Assembly (NCBI GenBank): GCA_026122235.1 | Contig: JAOCZM010000285.1 | Coordinates: 1,612,001-1,676,000, forward strand | From: Vinca minor | Taxonomy: Eukaryota; Streptophyta; Magnoliopsida; Gentianales; Apocynaceae | Reading direction: 5' to 3' | Length of the DNA: 64,000 nt | Shown here: piece after piece, positions 41,594 to 53,594 of the stretch | How positions within the stretch are numbered: the stretch's first letter is position 1 | Layout: each line of letters starts with the position of its first letter | The notes under the pieces: model-generated | Databases searched by the model: none | What the model was told of the DNA's origin: nothing | Seen by the model: only the letters and a program-made list of their open reading frames with translations | Translations under genes and position numbers: made by a program

Positions 41594-44500
41594 ATGTCTT
41601 TTAGTGAAGGTACTTCGCAGCAAGGTGCCATGGAAGAAGACAAGCTTTTTTGAGAATCAATGCAACAAACAATGCAAAAATTGATGCAATCCATGGATGA
41701 CATAAAAGATCGGTGGGAATATCTTGAAATCAAATCCAATTCGGATAAAGGCAAAGGGGCAGCAAAAGTTGATCAAGATAATCAAGATTTCCAAGAATCC
41801 ATTGAACATTCTTCAAGAAACAACATTCGGCACAATCTTGATTTTCAGCCGAAAGTTGTTCCAAGAATGACTCCAAATCCGGCCTATGAACCAAGGCAAC
41901 ATCAACAAGATGTAAGGTATGATCCGAGACCTCTTGGTCATGAAGATAGATTTGAGCCGAGACAACCTCAAGCTCAAAGGTATGATCCAAATCCTTTTAT
42001 TCATGTTGAACCGAGGCAAAACAATCAAAGGTATGACCCTAGACACTTTGATCTTGATGAACCGAGACCAAATTATCAAGCTCAAAGGTTTGATAATAAT
42101 CTGGGATCAATCAAGACCAAGATTCCTCCTTTCCTTGGTACTAATGATCCTAATTTATTTTTTGATTGGACACGAAAAGTTAACCATGTTTTTGATGTCC
42201 ATAATTATTCCGAAGAGAAAAAGGTTAAGTTAGCAGCCATGGAGTTTGGAGACTATGCATCAATTTGGTGGGACCATGAAATCAGTGAGCGGATAAGAAC
42301 GGAGCAAAGACCAATTGATACATGGCATGATATGAAAGCGGTCATGACAAGAAGATTTGTACCTCAGAATTTTAACCGTGAGTTGTACAATCAACTCCAA
42401 AGATTGAGCCAAGGAACAAAGACCGTTGATGCATACTACAAAGAAATGGAGATGTCCATGATTAGAGCAAACATTCGGGAAGCTAGTGAAGCAACTTTGG
42501 CTTGTTTCTTGGCTGGTCTAAATGACAAAATTAGACCAAAGGTAGAACGTGCTAACCTTACTTCGCTTATTAATATGGTTTATTTTGCTGAACAAGTTGA
42601 GAGACAGCAAAAAGAGAAGAGTTCAAGGACTAATTCGGCCAATTTCCAATCTTGGAAACGGCCAAATCAGCCCCTAAACAATTCTACTGTTTTGCCGAGC
42701 CAAAATAATGCTAAGGGCAGTTTGGGAAATACAAAAGTGGCCACGGCTTCTTTTGGGGCAGCAAGGACATCAAACACTTCAAAACCGACCGATTTGAGGA
42801 CTAAATCAACAACAACAAATGATCGGGAATGTTTTAAGTGCCACGGTAAGGGTCACTTTGCTCGGGATTGTCCTAATAAAAGTACCATGATCATGATGGA
42901 TGATGGAACTTGGGAAAGTGATGAAGAGGAAGCCGAGGACACATTATTGGGAGATGAAGCCGAGGGCAATGGTGAGTTCCCCGCAGATGATGGTAATTTT
43001 CTTTTGGTCAATATGCAACTTTTACATTCTCAACCATTAGATAATTTGCATCAACACCGTAGTAATCTTTTTCAAACTAAGTGCACTATTAAAGATAGAA
43101 CGTGTTTGGTTATTATTGATAATGGTAGCTGCACTAACGTTTGTTCTTATGAGATGGTAACCGCTTTAGATTTACCTACGAAAGCACATCCAATGCCATA
43201 CAAGCTTTCATGGTTAAACAATAGCGGGGAGATTAAAGTGGATAAACAGGTGGAATTTGACTTCGGCATTGGGAACTTTAAAGATACTGTTTTATGTGAT
43301 GTGGTACCTATGACCGCAAGTCACATTATTCTGGGAAGACCTTGGCAATATGATAGGTTCGCGGATCATATTGGCCGAAGGAATGTCTACAAGGTTACCA
43401 AAGATAACATTCGGTACACATTGCATCCTATGACACCAAATCAAGTTTGTGAGACTCAAAGACTACTAACCGAGGGGAGGGAAAAGAGGTTAAAAGAACA
43501 AGAGTTGAAAAAAAAGAGCGAAGCTATCCCTAAGGTACAAACCGTAGTAAAAAGGGATGACAAAACCGAGAGCATTATGAGGAAGAAGTCATGTGTCCTA
43601 AAAGATAGGAAAGAGTGTTTATTTTTAAATTTTGCAAAGGTAGAAAGGGCTTTACGGTCAAATAAACCCCTTGTTTTACTTGTTTTTAGAGAAACCGAGA
43701 GGTTATCTCTTCTTAACACTTTGAATTTTGATGATTTAACTTCTGCTCTTCCTAGTGTTTGTATTGATGTTTTGAAAGAATTCAAGGAACTTTTTCCAAA
43801 GGAGTTGCCGAAAGGTCTACCTCCAATCCGAGGCATCGAACATCAAATCGACTTCATTCCGGAATCAAATCTTCCAAATAGGGCAGCCTATAGAGCAAAT
43901 CCGGATGAGACCCGAGAAATCCAAAGGCAAGTCGATTTACTCTTAGAAAAAGAGCAGGTACGTGAATCTTTAAGTCCTTGTGCTAGTCCGGTTATTTTGG
44001 TACCTAAAAGAGAAGGCACTTTCAGATTATGTACGGATTGTCGCGATATTAATAAGATAACTATTAAATATAGACATCCTATACCTCGCTTAGATGATAT
44101 GCTAGATGAGTTAAGTGACGCTGTTTTCTTTTCTAAAATTGATTTAACTCAAGGATATCACCAAATTAGAATGAAAGAAGGTGATGAATGGAAAACTGCT
44201 TTTAAGACTAAATATGGATTATATGAATGGATTGTAATGCCTTTTGGTCTAAGTAATGCACCTAGTACTTTCATGAGATTAATGAACTACATATTTCGTC
44301 ATTGTTTTGGTAAATTTGTTGTAGTTTATTTTGATGACATTCTTGTTTATAGTAAAACCTTAGAAGAGCATGTTCAACATCTTAAGGTTGTTTTTACTAT
44401 ATTAAAAGAGCAAACATTATATGCCAAGTTGGAAAAATGCGTTTTTTGCACTAATTCTATTAACTTTCTTGGATATATTGTTAGTTCAAGTGGTATTCAA

Positions 44501-45898
44501 GTTGATCCGGCCAAAATTGAATCTATCATATCCTGGCCGAGACCAACATCAGCTACGCAAGTTCGTTCATTCTATGGTTTGGCAAGCTTTTATAGGCGTT
44601 TTGTTCGTGATTTTAGCTCAATTGCCGCACCATTAAATGAAGTTGTGAAGAAAGATATCTCATTCTTTTGGGATAAGCCGCAAGAAGATAGTTTCAATAA
44701 TCTTAAGCAATTACTAACTTCTTCCCCTATTTTATCTTTACCTAATTTTACACTAACTTTTGAAGTTGAATGTGATGCTTCGGGTATAGGTATTGGGGCT
44801 GTTTTGCAACAACAAGGGAAACCTTTAGCATATTTTAGTGAGAAATTGAGTGGCGCAACCCTTAATTATCCTATGTATGATAAAGAGTTATACGCTATTG
44901 TTAGAGCATTGGAAACATGGCAGCACTACTTGGTTGGCCGAGAGTTTGTGATTTACACGGATCATGAATCAATCAAGTATCTCAAAGGACAAAGTAAGTT
45001 AAACAAGAGACATGCAAAATGGGTTTCCTTCATTGATAGCTTTCCGTATGTGATCAAATACAAGAAAGGTAAGGAAAACGTTGTTGCTGATGCTCTCTCT
45101 AGAAGGTACTCTTTACTTTCTATTCTACATACTAAATTACTTGGTTTTGAACATTTAAAAGCTTTGTATGTAGATGATAATGAGTTTTCAGATTTGTTTA
45201 AGTCTTGTCATGTCTCGGCACAAAAAGATTTTCACATATTTGAAGGCTTCTTGTTTAAAGGTAACAAACTATGTGTTCCATCATGTTCTATTAGAGAATT
45301 AATTGTTAGGGAGGCACATAGTGGTGGTTTAATGGGTCATTTTGGTGTTATTAAAACATTGGATATTATACAAGAACACTTTTATTGGCCTAAAATGAAA
45401 AGAGATGTTCAAAGAATTTGTGAACTTTGTTTTAAGTGCAAACAGGCTAAAAGTACTTCAAAGGCTCACGGATTACTCATGCCTCTTCCAATACCTTATT
45501 CACCTTGGATTGATCTTTCCATGGATTTTATTTTGGGATTGCCGAAATCCACAAGAGGTAATGATAGTATAATGGTTGTTGTGGATAGATTTTCTAAAAT
45601 GGCACACTTAATTTCTTGTAGGAAAACAAATGATGCTAGCCATGTTGCGGATTTATTCTTTAAAAACATCATTCGGTTACATGGTGTTCCAAAAACAATC
45701 GTAAGTGATAGGGATGTCAAATTCCTAAGTTATTTTTGGAAGACCTTATGGAGCAAATTGGGAACAAAGCTTTTGTTTTCTACTTCAAGCCATCCACAAA
45801 CCGATGGCCAAACTGAGGTAACAAATAGAACTTTAGGGGCTCTACTTAGGGCACTTATTCAAAAGAACTTGAAAAAGTGGGAAGAATGTTTACTATAG
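41594..45898 (+). pseudogene. Gypsy M gag-pol polyprotein, one early stop
   Basis: Starts MSFSEGTSQQGAMEEDKLF, then TGA (41651-41653) where N2 has CGA, a C-to-T change. It is then open for 1412 codons from 41660. Residues of that frame: YDPR repeats about 75-145; capsid about 150-330 (FFDWTRKVNHVF, YASIWW, YYKEMEM); CCHC 391-404 (CFKCHGKGHFARDC); protease with IIDNGSCTNVCS (Asp near 487); RT about 715-1000 with YFDDILVYS (Asp 892, 893); RNase H near 1038-1150; integrase zinc domain about 1220-1265; core with SMDFILG, IVSDRDVKF and TDGQTEVTN. It ends by frameshift at 45898. Full domain set of an autonomous CRM-like element. Confidence 0.95.
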
Positions 45899-46622
45899 CT
45901 GAATTTGCTTATAATCGTACATTACATTCTACTACTAACAATTCACCTTTTGAAGTTGTTTATGGTTTTAACCCCTTACCCCTTTAGATCTAATTCCTCT
46001 TCCTATTGATGAGTATTATAACATAGAAAGTGATTCAAGAGCTGACTTTGTTCAAAGGATAAATTCCGAAGTAGCCGAGAACATCAAGAAGAAAAATGAC
46101 CGGAATGCATTTAAATCCAACAAAGGCCGCAAGGCTATCAACTTTGAGATTGGTGATTGGGTGTGGATACACTTTAGGAAAGAAAGATTTCCAAAGGAAA
46201 GGCAGTCCAAACTACATCCAAGAGGAGATGGCCCTTTTCAAGTCATTAAGAAGATAAATGACAATGCATACCAAATAGACTTGCAAGGTAAGTATGGTGT
46301 TCATTCTACTTTTAATGTTACTGACTTATCTTTTTTTGATGTTTCGGATTACATAGATGAAGATGATGATGATTCGAGGTCGAATCCTTTTCAAGGGGGA
46401 GGGGATGATACGGGACCATCTAGAAGGATACATCATCCTTTACAAAGGATCCATAGACCAATGACTAGATCAAGAACAAGACAAAGGAATCAAGAAGTAG
46501 CCACATTGGTCCGAGAGTTGAAGTCCAAAGAAGAAGCCAATCTTCATTTAAAAGATGAAGTACAAGTTCAACTTCTAACTCTTGAAAGCATTCAAATCGG
46601 CCCAAACAAGCATTCTGGCTAA
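45899..46622 (+). pseudogene. Gypsy M integrase C-terminus and LTR-encoded tail
   Basis: After the indel near 45888, AEFAYNRTLHSTTNNSPFEVVYGFNP continues. A second indel near 45985 follows, then IGDWVWIHFRKERFPKERQ, GPFQVIKKINDNAYQIDL, HSTFNVTDLSFFDV and an acidic DEDDDDSRSNPFQGGGDDTG run. The frame crosses the polypurine tract (46392-46405) and continues 72 codons into the LTR: RPMTRSRTRQRNQEVATLVR, ending at 46622. An integrase tail encoded by the LTR is characteristic of CRM-type elements and is thought to help targeting. Confidence 0.9.
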
Positions 46623-47263
46623 AAAGGGTATTTTAGTCTTTTCACATATTAAAGTCTATTCTAGCCTATTATAGACTATTCTAGACTTTAATTATATTTA
46701 GTATTGTTATTTTCCTATTTCTAGCCGTGTAATAGCAAGTATGCTAAATAAAGGACATGTTGTCCATAAGTTAGTTAGTTTGTTATTAAGAGTCCTAATG
46801 CAACTAGGACTCTTCATTATTTTGGTAGTTATTTATGTTTATGCCGCCAAGATAATAGGCACATGTCCCTATTATCTTGTTTAGGTAGTTACTTGATAGC
46901 AAGTTATTATTCAAGAGTCCTAATTCTTCAAGGACTCTTATTTCCCTTTTCCTAGTTTGAGTTGGAACCGAATTACCCTCTACTTAAAGGGAATTTCGGC
47001 CACCTCTTTTACTTAGACTTGATATATTGATATTTTGATTAAGGTTAATCCTTTGATACTTGTTTATGAACTTCCGGTTGAATTTCATATTCCTTTAAGT
47101 TACTGTATCAACTAGTTGGTTTCTCTAGTTGTGGTGTTTCAACCTCCATTGATACTTAGCCTTTCCGGGATTGTGTTAAGTATATTCCCATAGAAACTAT
47201 TCGAGATAGAGAAAGATCTGCTAAAAGCCGAATCTTGATATAACCCATCAAGATTTCGCATCA
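46406..47263 (+). repeat. Gypsy M 3' LTR (858 bases)
   Basis: TGATACGGGACC to AGATTTCGCATCA, preceded by the polypurine tract CAAGGGGGAGGGGA (46392-46405). U3 includes AAAGTCTATTCTAGCCTA with TAGACTATTCTAGACTTT, AGAGTCCT/AGGACTCT twice and a GATAATAGG/CCTATTATC pair. No PBS follows; instead the leader of gypsy D begins. Confidence 0.95.
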
Positions 47264-47893
47264 AATTTTTTTTCTTGTTTGCAGAAATTGACCAAAACAA
47301 AGTACAAAATCCGTGGCATTAAAATACAATATTGGGCAGTCGAGTGTCATTAAAAGAAAAAGCCTCTCGGTCTAAAGAAATTGGTAGCCGAGTTAGTATT
47401 GATTGAATAGCGAACTATAAAGCCATAAGCAAACTTCTTGGGTGATAGTGATCGAGCCTCATCCAAGAATTGGCAAACGTTCCTCCTTCCATTTGAGCCG
47501 TGTCTAAAAGATTACCATACATCAAGAATTGATTGTGAGCGCGCCTCATTCTTTGATACCTCTCGGCCAAAGGTAAGGGAAAATTCAAGCAAACAAGAAA
47601 CATCAAGAAAGATCAAGAACATCAAGAACATCAAGAAGATCATCAAGAACCGGTTTCTTTTCTCGATTAGGAATTCGTTTCTTCATCTTTTTCTTTCTAA
47701 AGCTTTTTGTTTAGGTCAAAGATATGATTTCTTTCCTTATTTTTCAGCCTTGTGTCAACGCAACAAGTTAGGAACCCATTCTTTAAATCTAGAGTTTGAA
47801 GTTCTATACGAGCGGTGTTGGAATAAAGAGTGAATCTTTCTTTGCTATCTAACGTTTTTGAGTGTTTTCTTTTGTTTTTCTTATCTTATAACA
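47264..47893 (+). other. Gypsy D leader
   Basis: Untranslated leader without PBS. It contains the AAGAAATTGGTAGCCGAG segment found in the other leaders (near 47375) and a tandem run of ATCAAGA units (47605-47650). No gene is seen. Confidence 0.82.
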
Positions 47894-49045
47894 ATGTCGT
47901 TTGAAGGATCTCCATCAAAGAAAGGTGAAACCTTTGATCAAGAAAAGATGTACAAAATGATAGAAGAGATGACGAGAAACATGGCTGACATGACAAGTAA
48001 AATTGATTCGTTGCAAGGCCAAATAGCCGAGACAAATCAACATGTTCAACACATTGATAATCAGCAACGTCTTCCTCAAGACAATGCCGAGAATCATAAT
48101 CAAAGGGTTGAGAACATGGAACCACCAAGGGCACCACAATTGCCGAGGGTAAATGTGGTAAATCCGGCAATCCCGGCAATTCAAGCAAATCGGATTATCA
48201 ACAATCCGGTATATCAGCCGAGAAGAGGGGATTACAATCAGCAAGTTGATGCCAATCTTGGTTCCATCAAGACCAAGATTCCCCCTTTTGAAGGTACAAA
48301 TGATCCCGAGTTATTTTTAGATTGGATTCGTAAAATTAACCATGTTTTTGCTGTTCATAACTATTCAGAAGAAAAGAAAGTAAGGTTAGCAGCCATGGAA
48401 TTTTATGGATATGCATCCATTTGGTGGGACAAAGAATCCGACACAAGGGCAAAAGTGGAACAACCAGAAATTTCCACTTGGGTAGAGATGAAGGCGGTTA
48501 TGAAGCGACGTTTTGTTCCTTTAAACTACTTAAGGGAACTTTACAACCGTCTACAAAGATTAAAGCAAGGCGACAAATCCGTCGATGAATACTACAAAGC
48601 CATGGAAATTGCAATGATTCGCGCCTATATTTGTGAAAGTGATGAGGCAACAATGGCTCGGTTCTTGGCTGGCCTAAACGACAAAATCCGGACAAAGGTA
48701 GAACGTGCTAACCTTGATAATATTAATGCTATGTTATATTATGCTGAGCAAATTGAAAGGCAACAAAAGGAAAAGAGTTTAAATACAAAACCGGCAACTT
48801 TCCAAGCTTGGAGGAAGCCGAATTCAACTCAGCAATTTTCTACTGTTTTGCCGAGCCAAAGCAAGGGCAAAGAGGTATTTTATGAGGGCAAAATAGCCCC
48901 GGGACATTTTGGGGCAGCAAGGTCTCAAAACCCCTCAAATCCGAGCAATACAAAGGTAATTCGACTCCATTTGTGCCTCGTGAATGCTTTAAATGTAGGG
49001 GCAAAGGACATATTGCTAGGGACTTCCCTAACAAGAATACAATGA
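47894..49045 (+). pseudogene. Gypsy D gag, frameshifted before the zinc knuckle
   Basis: The start MSFEGSPSKKGETFDQEKMY (47894) is shared with N1. A coiled-coil-like N-terminus (MTRNMADMTSKIDSLQGQIAET) is followed by a Pro/Asn-rich part without YDPR repeats. Capsid: NLGSIKTKIPPFEGTNDPE, WIRKINHVFAVHNYSEEKK, WWDKESDTR, YYKAMEIAMIRAY and ARFLAGLND. A one-base shift near 48960 moves the zinc knuckle to the next frame. Confidence 0.9.
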
Positions 49046-49770
49046 TAATGTTGGACGATGGGTCGTGGGTAAGTGATGAAGAATCCGAGACACCCAATTT
49101 TGAGGAAGAAACCGAACACATTGCGGAAGATTCGGGTAGTGGTACCATTTTGGTTACACGGAAACTTCTTCATTCTCAACCTTTGGATGATCTTCACCAA
49201 CATAGAAGTAATCTCTTCCAAATCAAATGTGAGGTAAAAGGCCAATCTGTTTTAGTCATTATTGATAATGGAAGTTGTACTAATGTTTGCTCTTATGATA
49301 TGGTTTCCGCACTTGATTTACCATGTAAGGCACATCCTATGCCTTATAAATTATCGTGGTTGAATAATAATGGTGAAATCAAGGTGGATAAGCAAGTTGA
49401 GATAGAGTTCGAGATCGGAAGATATAAAGACTCGGTTTTATGTGATGTGGTCTCGATGACTGCAAGTCACATAATCTTGGGAAGGCCATGGCAATACGAT
49501 AGAAGTGCAAATCACATGGGTAGAGAAAATACATATTTACTTCAAAAGGATGATTTAAAGTTTAAACTAATTCCTTTAACTTTAAATGCAGCTTGTGAGA
49601 TCCATAAACAAATGGCCATCAATAGAGAGAAGAGAGAAAAGCAAAGAAAAGAGGGTGAGAGAAAAAAGCCGAGTGTCCCAACCCTTGAGGTAAAAACCGA
49701 GAGGAAAAATGAGGTAAAAGCCGTGAGCTTAGTGAGACAAAAGGAAAGCTCCACAAAAGAGAGAAAATAG
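48973..49770 (+). pseudogene. Gypsy D zinc knuckle and protease, ending at shared TAG
   Basis: It opens with RECFKCRGKGHIARDFPNK, where the last Cys of the CCHC knuckle is Phe. An acidic linker follows, then protease: LVIIDNGSCTNVCSYDMV (Asp in DNG), YKLSWLNNNGEIKV and IILGRPWQYDRSANH. The Lys/Glu linker ends REKREKQRKEGERKK to KERK-TAG (49768-49770). Translation of RT would need readthrough of this codon. Confidence 0.9.
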
Positions 49771-50962
49771 TGTTTGTTTATAAGCCCGGGAAAGGTAGAT
49801 AGAGCAATACGAGCAAAACAACCACTTGTTTTGTTGGTATTCCGAGAAACCGAAAGGTCTCTCCTTTCTAATGATTTTTCTTGTGATCTAACATCATCTT
49901 CTCTTCCTAGTCTTGCTTTTGATCTTTTGAAGGAATTCCAAGACGTATTTCCCAAGGAATTGCCGAGGGGGCTGCCTCCAATTCGAGGAATCGAGCATCA
50001 AATCGACTTCATTCTGGGAGCAAGTTTGCCAAACCGGGCTGCCTACCGAGCCAATCCGGATGAGACCCGAGAAATACAAAGGCAAGTCGATTTACTCCTT
50101 GAAAAGGAGCAGGTAAGAGAATCTTTAAGTCCTTGTGCTAGTCCTGTCATTTTAGTACCTAAGAAAGAAGGGACTTTCAGATTATGTACGGATTGTTGTG
50201 ATATTAATAAAATAACTATTAAGTATAGACATCCGATTCCGCTTAGATGATATGCTAGATGAGTTAAGTGGCGCTTTGATATTTTCTAAAATTGATTTAA
50301 CTCAAGGCTATCACCAAATTAGAATGAAAGAAGGTGATGAATGGAAAACTGCTTTTAAGACTAAATATTGGATTGTTATGCCTTTTGGTCTTACTAATGC
50401 ACCTAGTACTTTCATGAGATTAATGAACTACATATTTCGACACTGTTTTGGCAAATTTGTTGTAGTTTATTTCGATGATATTCTTGTTTATAGTAAAAGC
50501 TTAGAGGAGCATCTAGAACATTTTAAAGCTGTCTTTACTATTTTAAGAGAACAAACCTTATATGTTAAACTTGAAAAGTGTGTTTTTTGCACTAATTCGG
50601 TTAACTTTCTTGGCTATATAGTTAGTTCTCAAGGTATTTGTGTTGATCCGGTTAAAATTCAAGCCATTCAAGAATGGCCGAGACCAACAAGTGTGACACA
50701 AGTTAGATCGTTTTATGGGTTAGCAAGCTTTTATAGGCGTTTTATTCGTGATTTTAGCACGATGGCTGCCCCATTAAATGAAGTAATGAAGAAAGATGTC
50801 TCATTCTTTTGGGACAAGCCGCAAGAGGCATGCTTCGAGAAGATGAAACAATTACTTACTTGTTCTCCAATTTTAGCTATACCTAATTTTGATATAATGT
50901 TTGAAGTTGAATGTGATGCTTCAGGTTTAGGTATAGGGGGCTGTTTTGCAACAACAAGGTAA
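49771..50962 (+). pseudogene. Gypsy D reverse transcriptase
   Basis: CLFISPGKVDRAIRAKQPLV, LPPIRGIEHQIDF, ESLSPCASPVILVPKKEG and TDCCDINK run to a small deletion at HPIP (50245), which shifts the frame. MLDELSGALIFSKIDL onward is then open (50252-50962). Three or four codons are missing at KYWIVMPFG. VVYFDDILVYSK is intact. The thumb RSFYGLASFYRRF and start of RNase H (FEVECDASG) follow. A G-run indel near 50937 ends the frame. Confidence 0.9.
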
Positions 50963-52800
50963 GCCTTTAGCATATTTTTAGTGAGAAATTAAGCAATGCT
51001 TCGCTTAACTATCCTACTTATGATAAAGAGTTATATGCAATTGTTCGGGCTTTGGAGACTTGGCAACACTATTTGATCGCAAGAGAATTTGTCATTCACA
51101 CCGATCATGAGTCAATCAAGTATCTTAAAGGCCAAAGTAAGTTGAATAAAAGACACGCAAGGTGGGTTTCCTTTATCGATATTTTTCCTTACATCATCAA
51201 ATACAAGAAAGGTAAAGAAAACATCGTTGCCGATGCTCTATCTCGAAGATATACTTTACTTTCCTTAATGCATGCTAAATTACTTGGGTTTGATCACATC
51301 AAAGCATTATATAAGGATGATTTAGAATTTTCAGAATTGTATGCTAAACGTGAGCTCTCGGCTCAAAATTCTTTTTTTAGACTTGAAGATTTCTTGTTTA
51401 AAAACAATAGATTGTGTATTCCTTCATGTTCTATTAGAGATTTAATTGTTAGGGAAGCACATTGTGGGGGTTTAATGGGTCATTTTGGTGTTGTGGGTCA
51501 TTTTGGTGTTGTTAAAACTTTAGATATTTTACACGAACACTTTTATTGGCCTAAAATGAAAAGGGATGTTAGGAAAATATGTGAACTTTGCTTCAAATGT
51601 AAACAAGCTAAAAGTACAAGCAAAGCTCATGGATTATATATGCCTTTACCTGTTCCCTCTTCACCTTGGATTGACTTATCCATGGATTTCATATTAGGAT
51701 TACCGAGATCTCAAAAAGGTAATGATAGTATCATGGTCGTCGTAGATTGTTTTTCTAAAATGTCTCATTTTGTTCCTTGTAGGAAAACAAACGACGCAAG
51801 TCATGTGGCAGATTTAATCCTAAAAGAAGTAGTGCGGCTTCATGGAATTCCGAGAACAATTGTAAGTGATAGGGACGTAAAGTTCTTAAGTTACTTTTGG
51901 AAGACATTATGGAATAAATTGGGGACTAAATTGCTATTTTCCACATCTAGTCATCCTCAAACCGACGGCCAAACTGAGGTAACAAATAGAACTGTAGGGG
52001 TTTTACTTCGTGCTTTAATTCATAAGAACTTAAAAAGGTGGGAAGAATGTTTACATATTGCTGAATTTGCATATAATAGAACTTTACATTCTACTACAAA
52101 TAATTCTCCGTTTGAAGTTGTTTATGGTTTTAATCCTTTAACCCCGTTAGATTTAACTCCTTTACCTGTTGATGAGTATTATAATATAGAAGGTGACTCT
52201 AGAGCTGATTATATACAAAGGTTACATCAACAAGTAGCCGAGAATATCCAGAAAAGGAATCAACAAATGGCAAATCAAGCTAACAAGGGCCGCAAGCACA
52301 TTTCATTTGATGTTGGTGATTGGGTTTGGTTACACCTTCGGAAAGATCGTTTCCCAAATGAAAGAAAGAGTAAATTACATTCAAGGGGAGATGGACCATT
52401 CCAAGTCGTTGCAAGGGTCAATGACAATGCATACAAGATAGATTTAAAAGGTGAGTATGGCGTACATTCTACTTTTAATGTTTCTGACTTATCTCCTTTT
52501 GATTTTGATGAAGATTGGATGGCTGATCAAGATGATGATTCGGGGACGAATCATGCTTTTCAAGGGGGAGGGGATGATACGAGACCAAGCCAAGGGCAGC
52601 CCTACTCTAAAGATCCTCTTGTCAACATTCAAAGACCAATGACAAGATCAAGAAAGCAGAATACTTTAAAGAATATAGAAGCCCTAATCCGAGACATTAA
52701 AGTTAAAGAGGAAGTGAACCTTCAACTAGAAGATGATGACAAAGTCAACCTCTTAACTTTTGAGAAGATACAAATCGGCCCAACCAAGCAAAGTGGCTAA
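50963..52800 (+). pseudogene. Gypsy D RNase H, integrase and LTR-encoded tail
   Basis: A shifted RNase H stretch (50963-51051) leads to an open 582-codon frame from 51052. RNase H: IHTDHESIKYLKGQSKLNK, ENIVADALSRR. Integrase zinc domain carries an 18-base tandem duplication, giving GHFGVVGHFGVVK. CELCFKCKQAK, SMDFILGLPRS (Asp), TIVSDRDVKFLSYFW (Asp) and TDGQTEVTN (Glu) follow; the C-terminal domain has GDWVWLHLRKDRF and GPFQVVARVNDNAYKID. The frame crosses the polypurine tract (52561-52574) and ends 75 codons into the LTR with RPMTRSRKQNTLKNIEALI. Confidence 0.93.
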
Positions 52801-53447
52801 AAAAGGGCATTTTAGTCTTTTTACACATTAAAGTCTATTTTAGCCTATTCTAGACTATTCTAGACTTTAATTATTTTAAGTATTGATATTTCCCTTTTAG
52901 CCGTGTAAAAGCAAGTCATTGCTATAATAAAGGACATGTTGTCCATGTGTTAGTTAGTTGGTTAATAAAGAGTCCTAATGCAACTAGGACTCTTCATAGA
53001 TTTGGTAGTTAGATTAGATTCTAGCCGCCACTTTATTGTTTAGGTAGTTACTTGATAGCAAGTTGTTATTCAAGAGTCCTAATTCTTCAAGGACTCTTAT
53101 TTGTTTTCAAGAGTCCTAATCCTTTAAGGACTCTTATTTATTTATTGGTTGTAACCGAAATCTCAACCTACTTAAGGGAGATTTCGGCCACTTTAATATT
53201 TACGTTAGATATATTGATATTTTGGTAAGGTTATTCCTTAGCTTCTCGTGTTTGAACTTCTAGATAGAAATTCATTCATTATTGAGTTACTGTATCAACA
53301 AGTTAGTTTCTCTTGTTGTGGTGTTTCAGCCTCCATTGTTAATTAACCTACCTTAGAGTTGCGTTGATTAAATTCCCATAGAAACTAGTTCGAGAATTGA
53401 GGAAAGATCGGGCTCAAACTTAAGTCGAACCTTGCGGTTCTTCATCA
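52575..53447 (+). repeat. Gypsy D 3' LTR (873 bases)
   Basis: TGATACGAGACC to GGTTCTTCATCA. U3 hairpin pairs are present, including an extra AGAGTCCT/AGGACTCT copy (53067-53137). Only its first 226 bases are coding (pol tail). Confidence 0.93.
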
Positions 53448-53594
53448 TTATTCCTTAGCTACTTGTGAATTGAACTTCCTTATAGGATTCATTCATTCTT
53501 GAGTTACTGTATCAACAAGTTTAGTTTCACTTGTTGTTGTGTTTCAGCCTCCATCAATTCTTAGCCTTCCTTTAGTGTTCCATCAATTGAACTT
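53448..53594 (+). repeat. Gypsy LTR 3' fragment
   Basis: TTATTCCTTAGCTACTTGTG to TTAGCCTTCC matches the 3' part of the gypsy A LTR (6010-6140). It is a remnant between the D LTR and the copia C2 LTR; its start and end are missing. Confidence 0.8.

Larger units (their letters stand above)
40227..47263 (+). mobile_element. Gypsy M: nearly intact CRM-like element
   Basis: 5' LTR (truncated at its start, 40227-40807), PBS, leader, gag-pol, polypurine tract and complete 3' LTR. By eye the shared LTR part (about 580 bases) shows only about six substitutions plus one short deletion, so the insertion is young. The coding region is broken only by a TGA at gag codon 20 and two small indels near 45888 and 45985. 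All catalytic motifs are present. It is the best candidate here for the type of element that supplied enzymes to N1-N3 and E. Confidence 0.95.
47264..53447 (+). mobile_element. Gypsy D: element lacking its own 5' LTR and PBS
   Basis: Leader, gag, PR-RT-RH-IN and 3' LTR are present. At 47263/47264 the M 3' LTR is joined to the D leader (TTTTTTTTCTTGTTTGC), with no PBS. The D LTR start differs clearly from the M LTR start, so the M LTR is not simply D's own. Four or five frameshifts and the TAG at 49768-49770 break the coding region. Its domains are otherwise complete. Confidence 0.92.

Noticed and set aside
41730..42085. Antisense ORFs opposite gag
   Set aside because: They are shadows of the long sense frame with no family resemblance.
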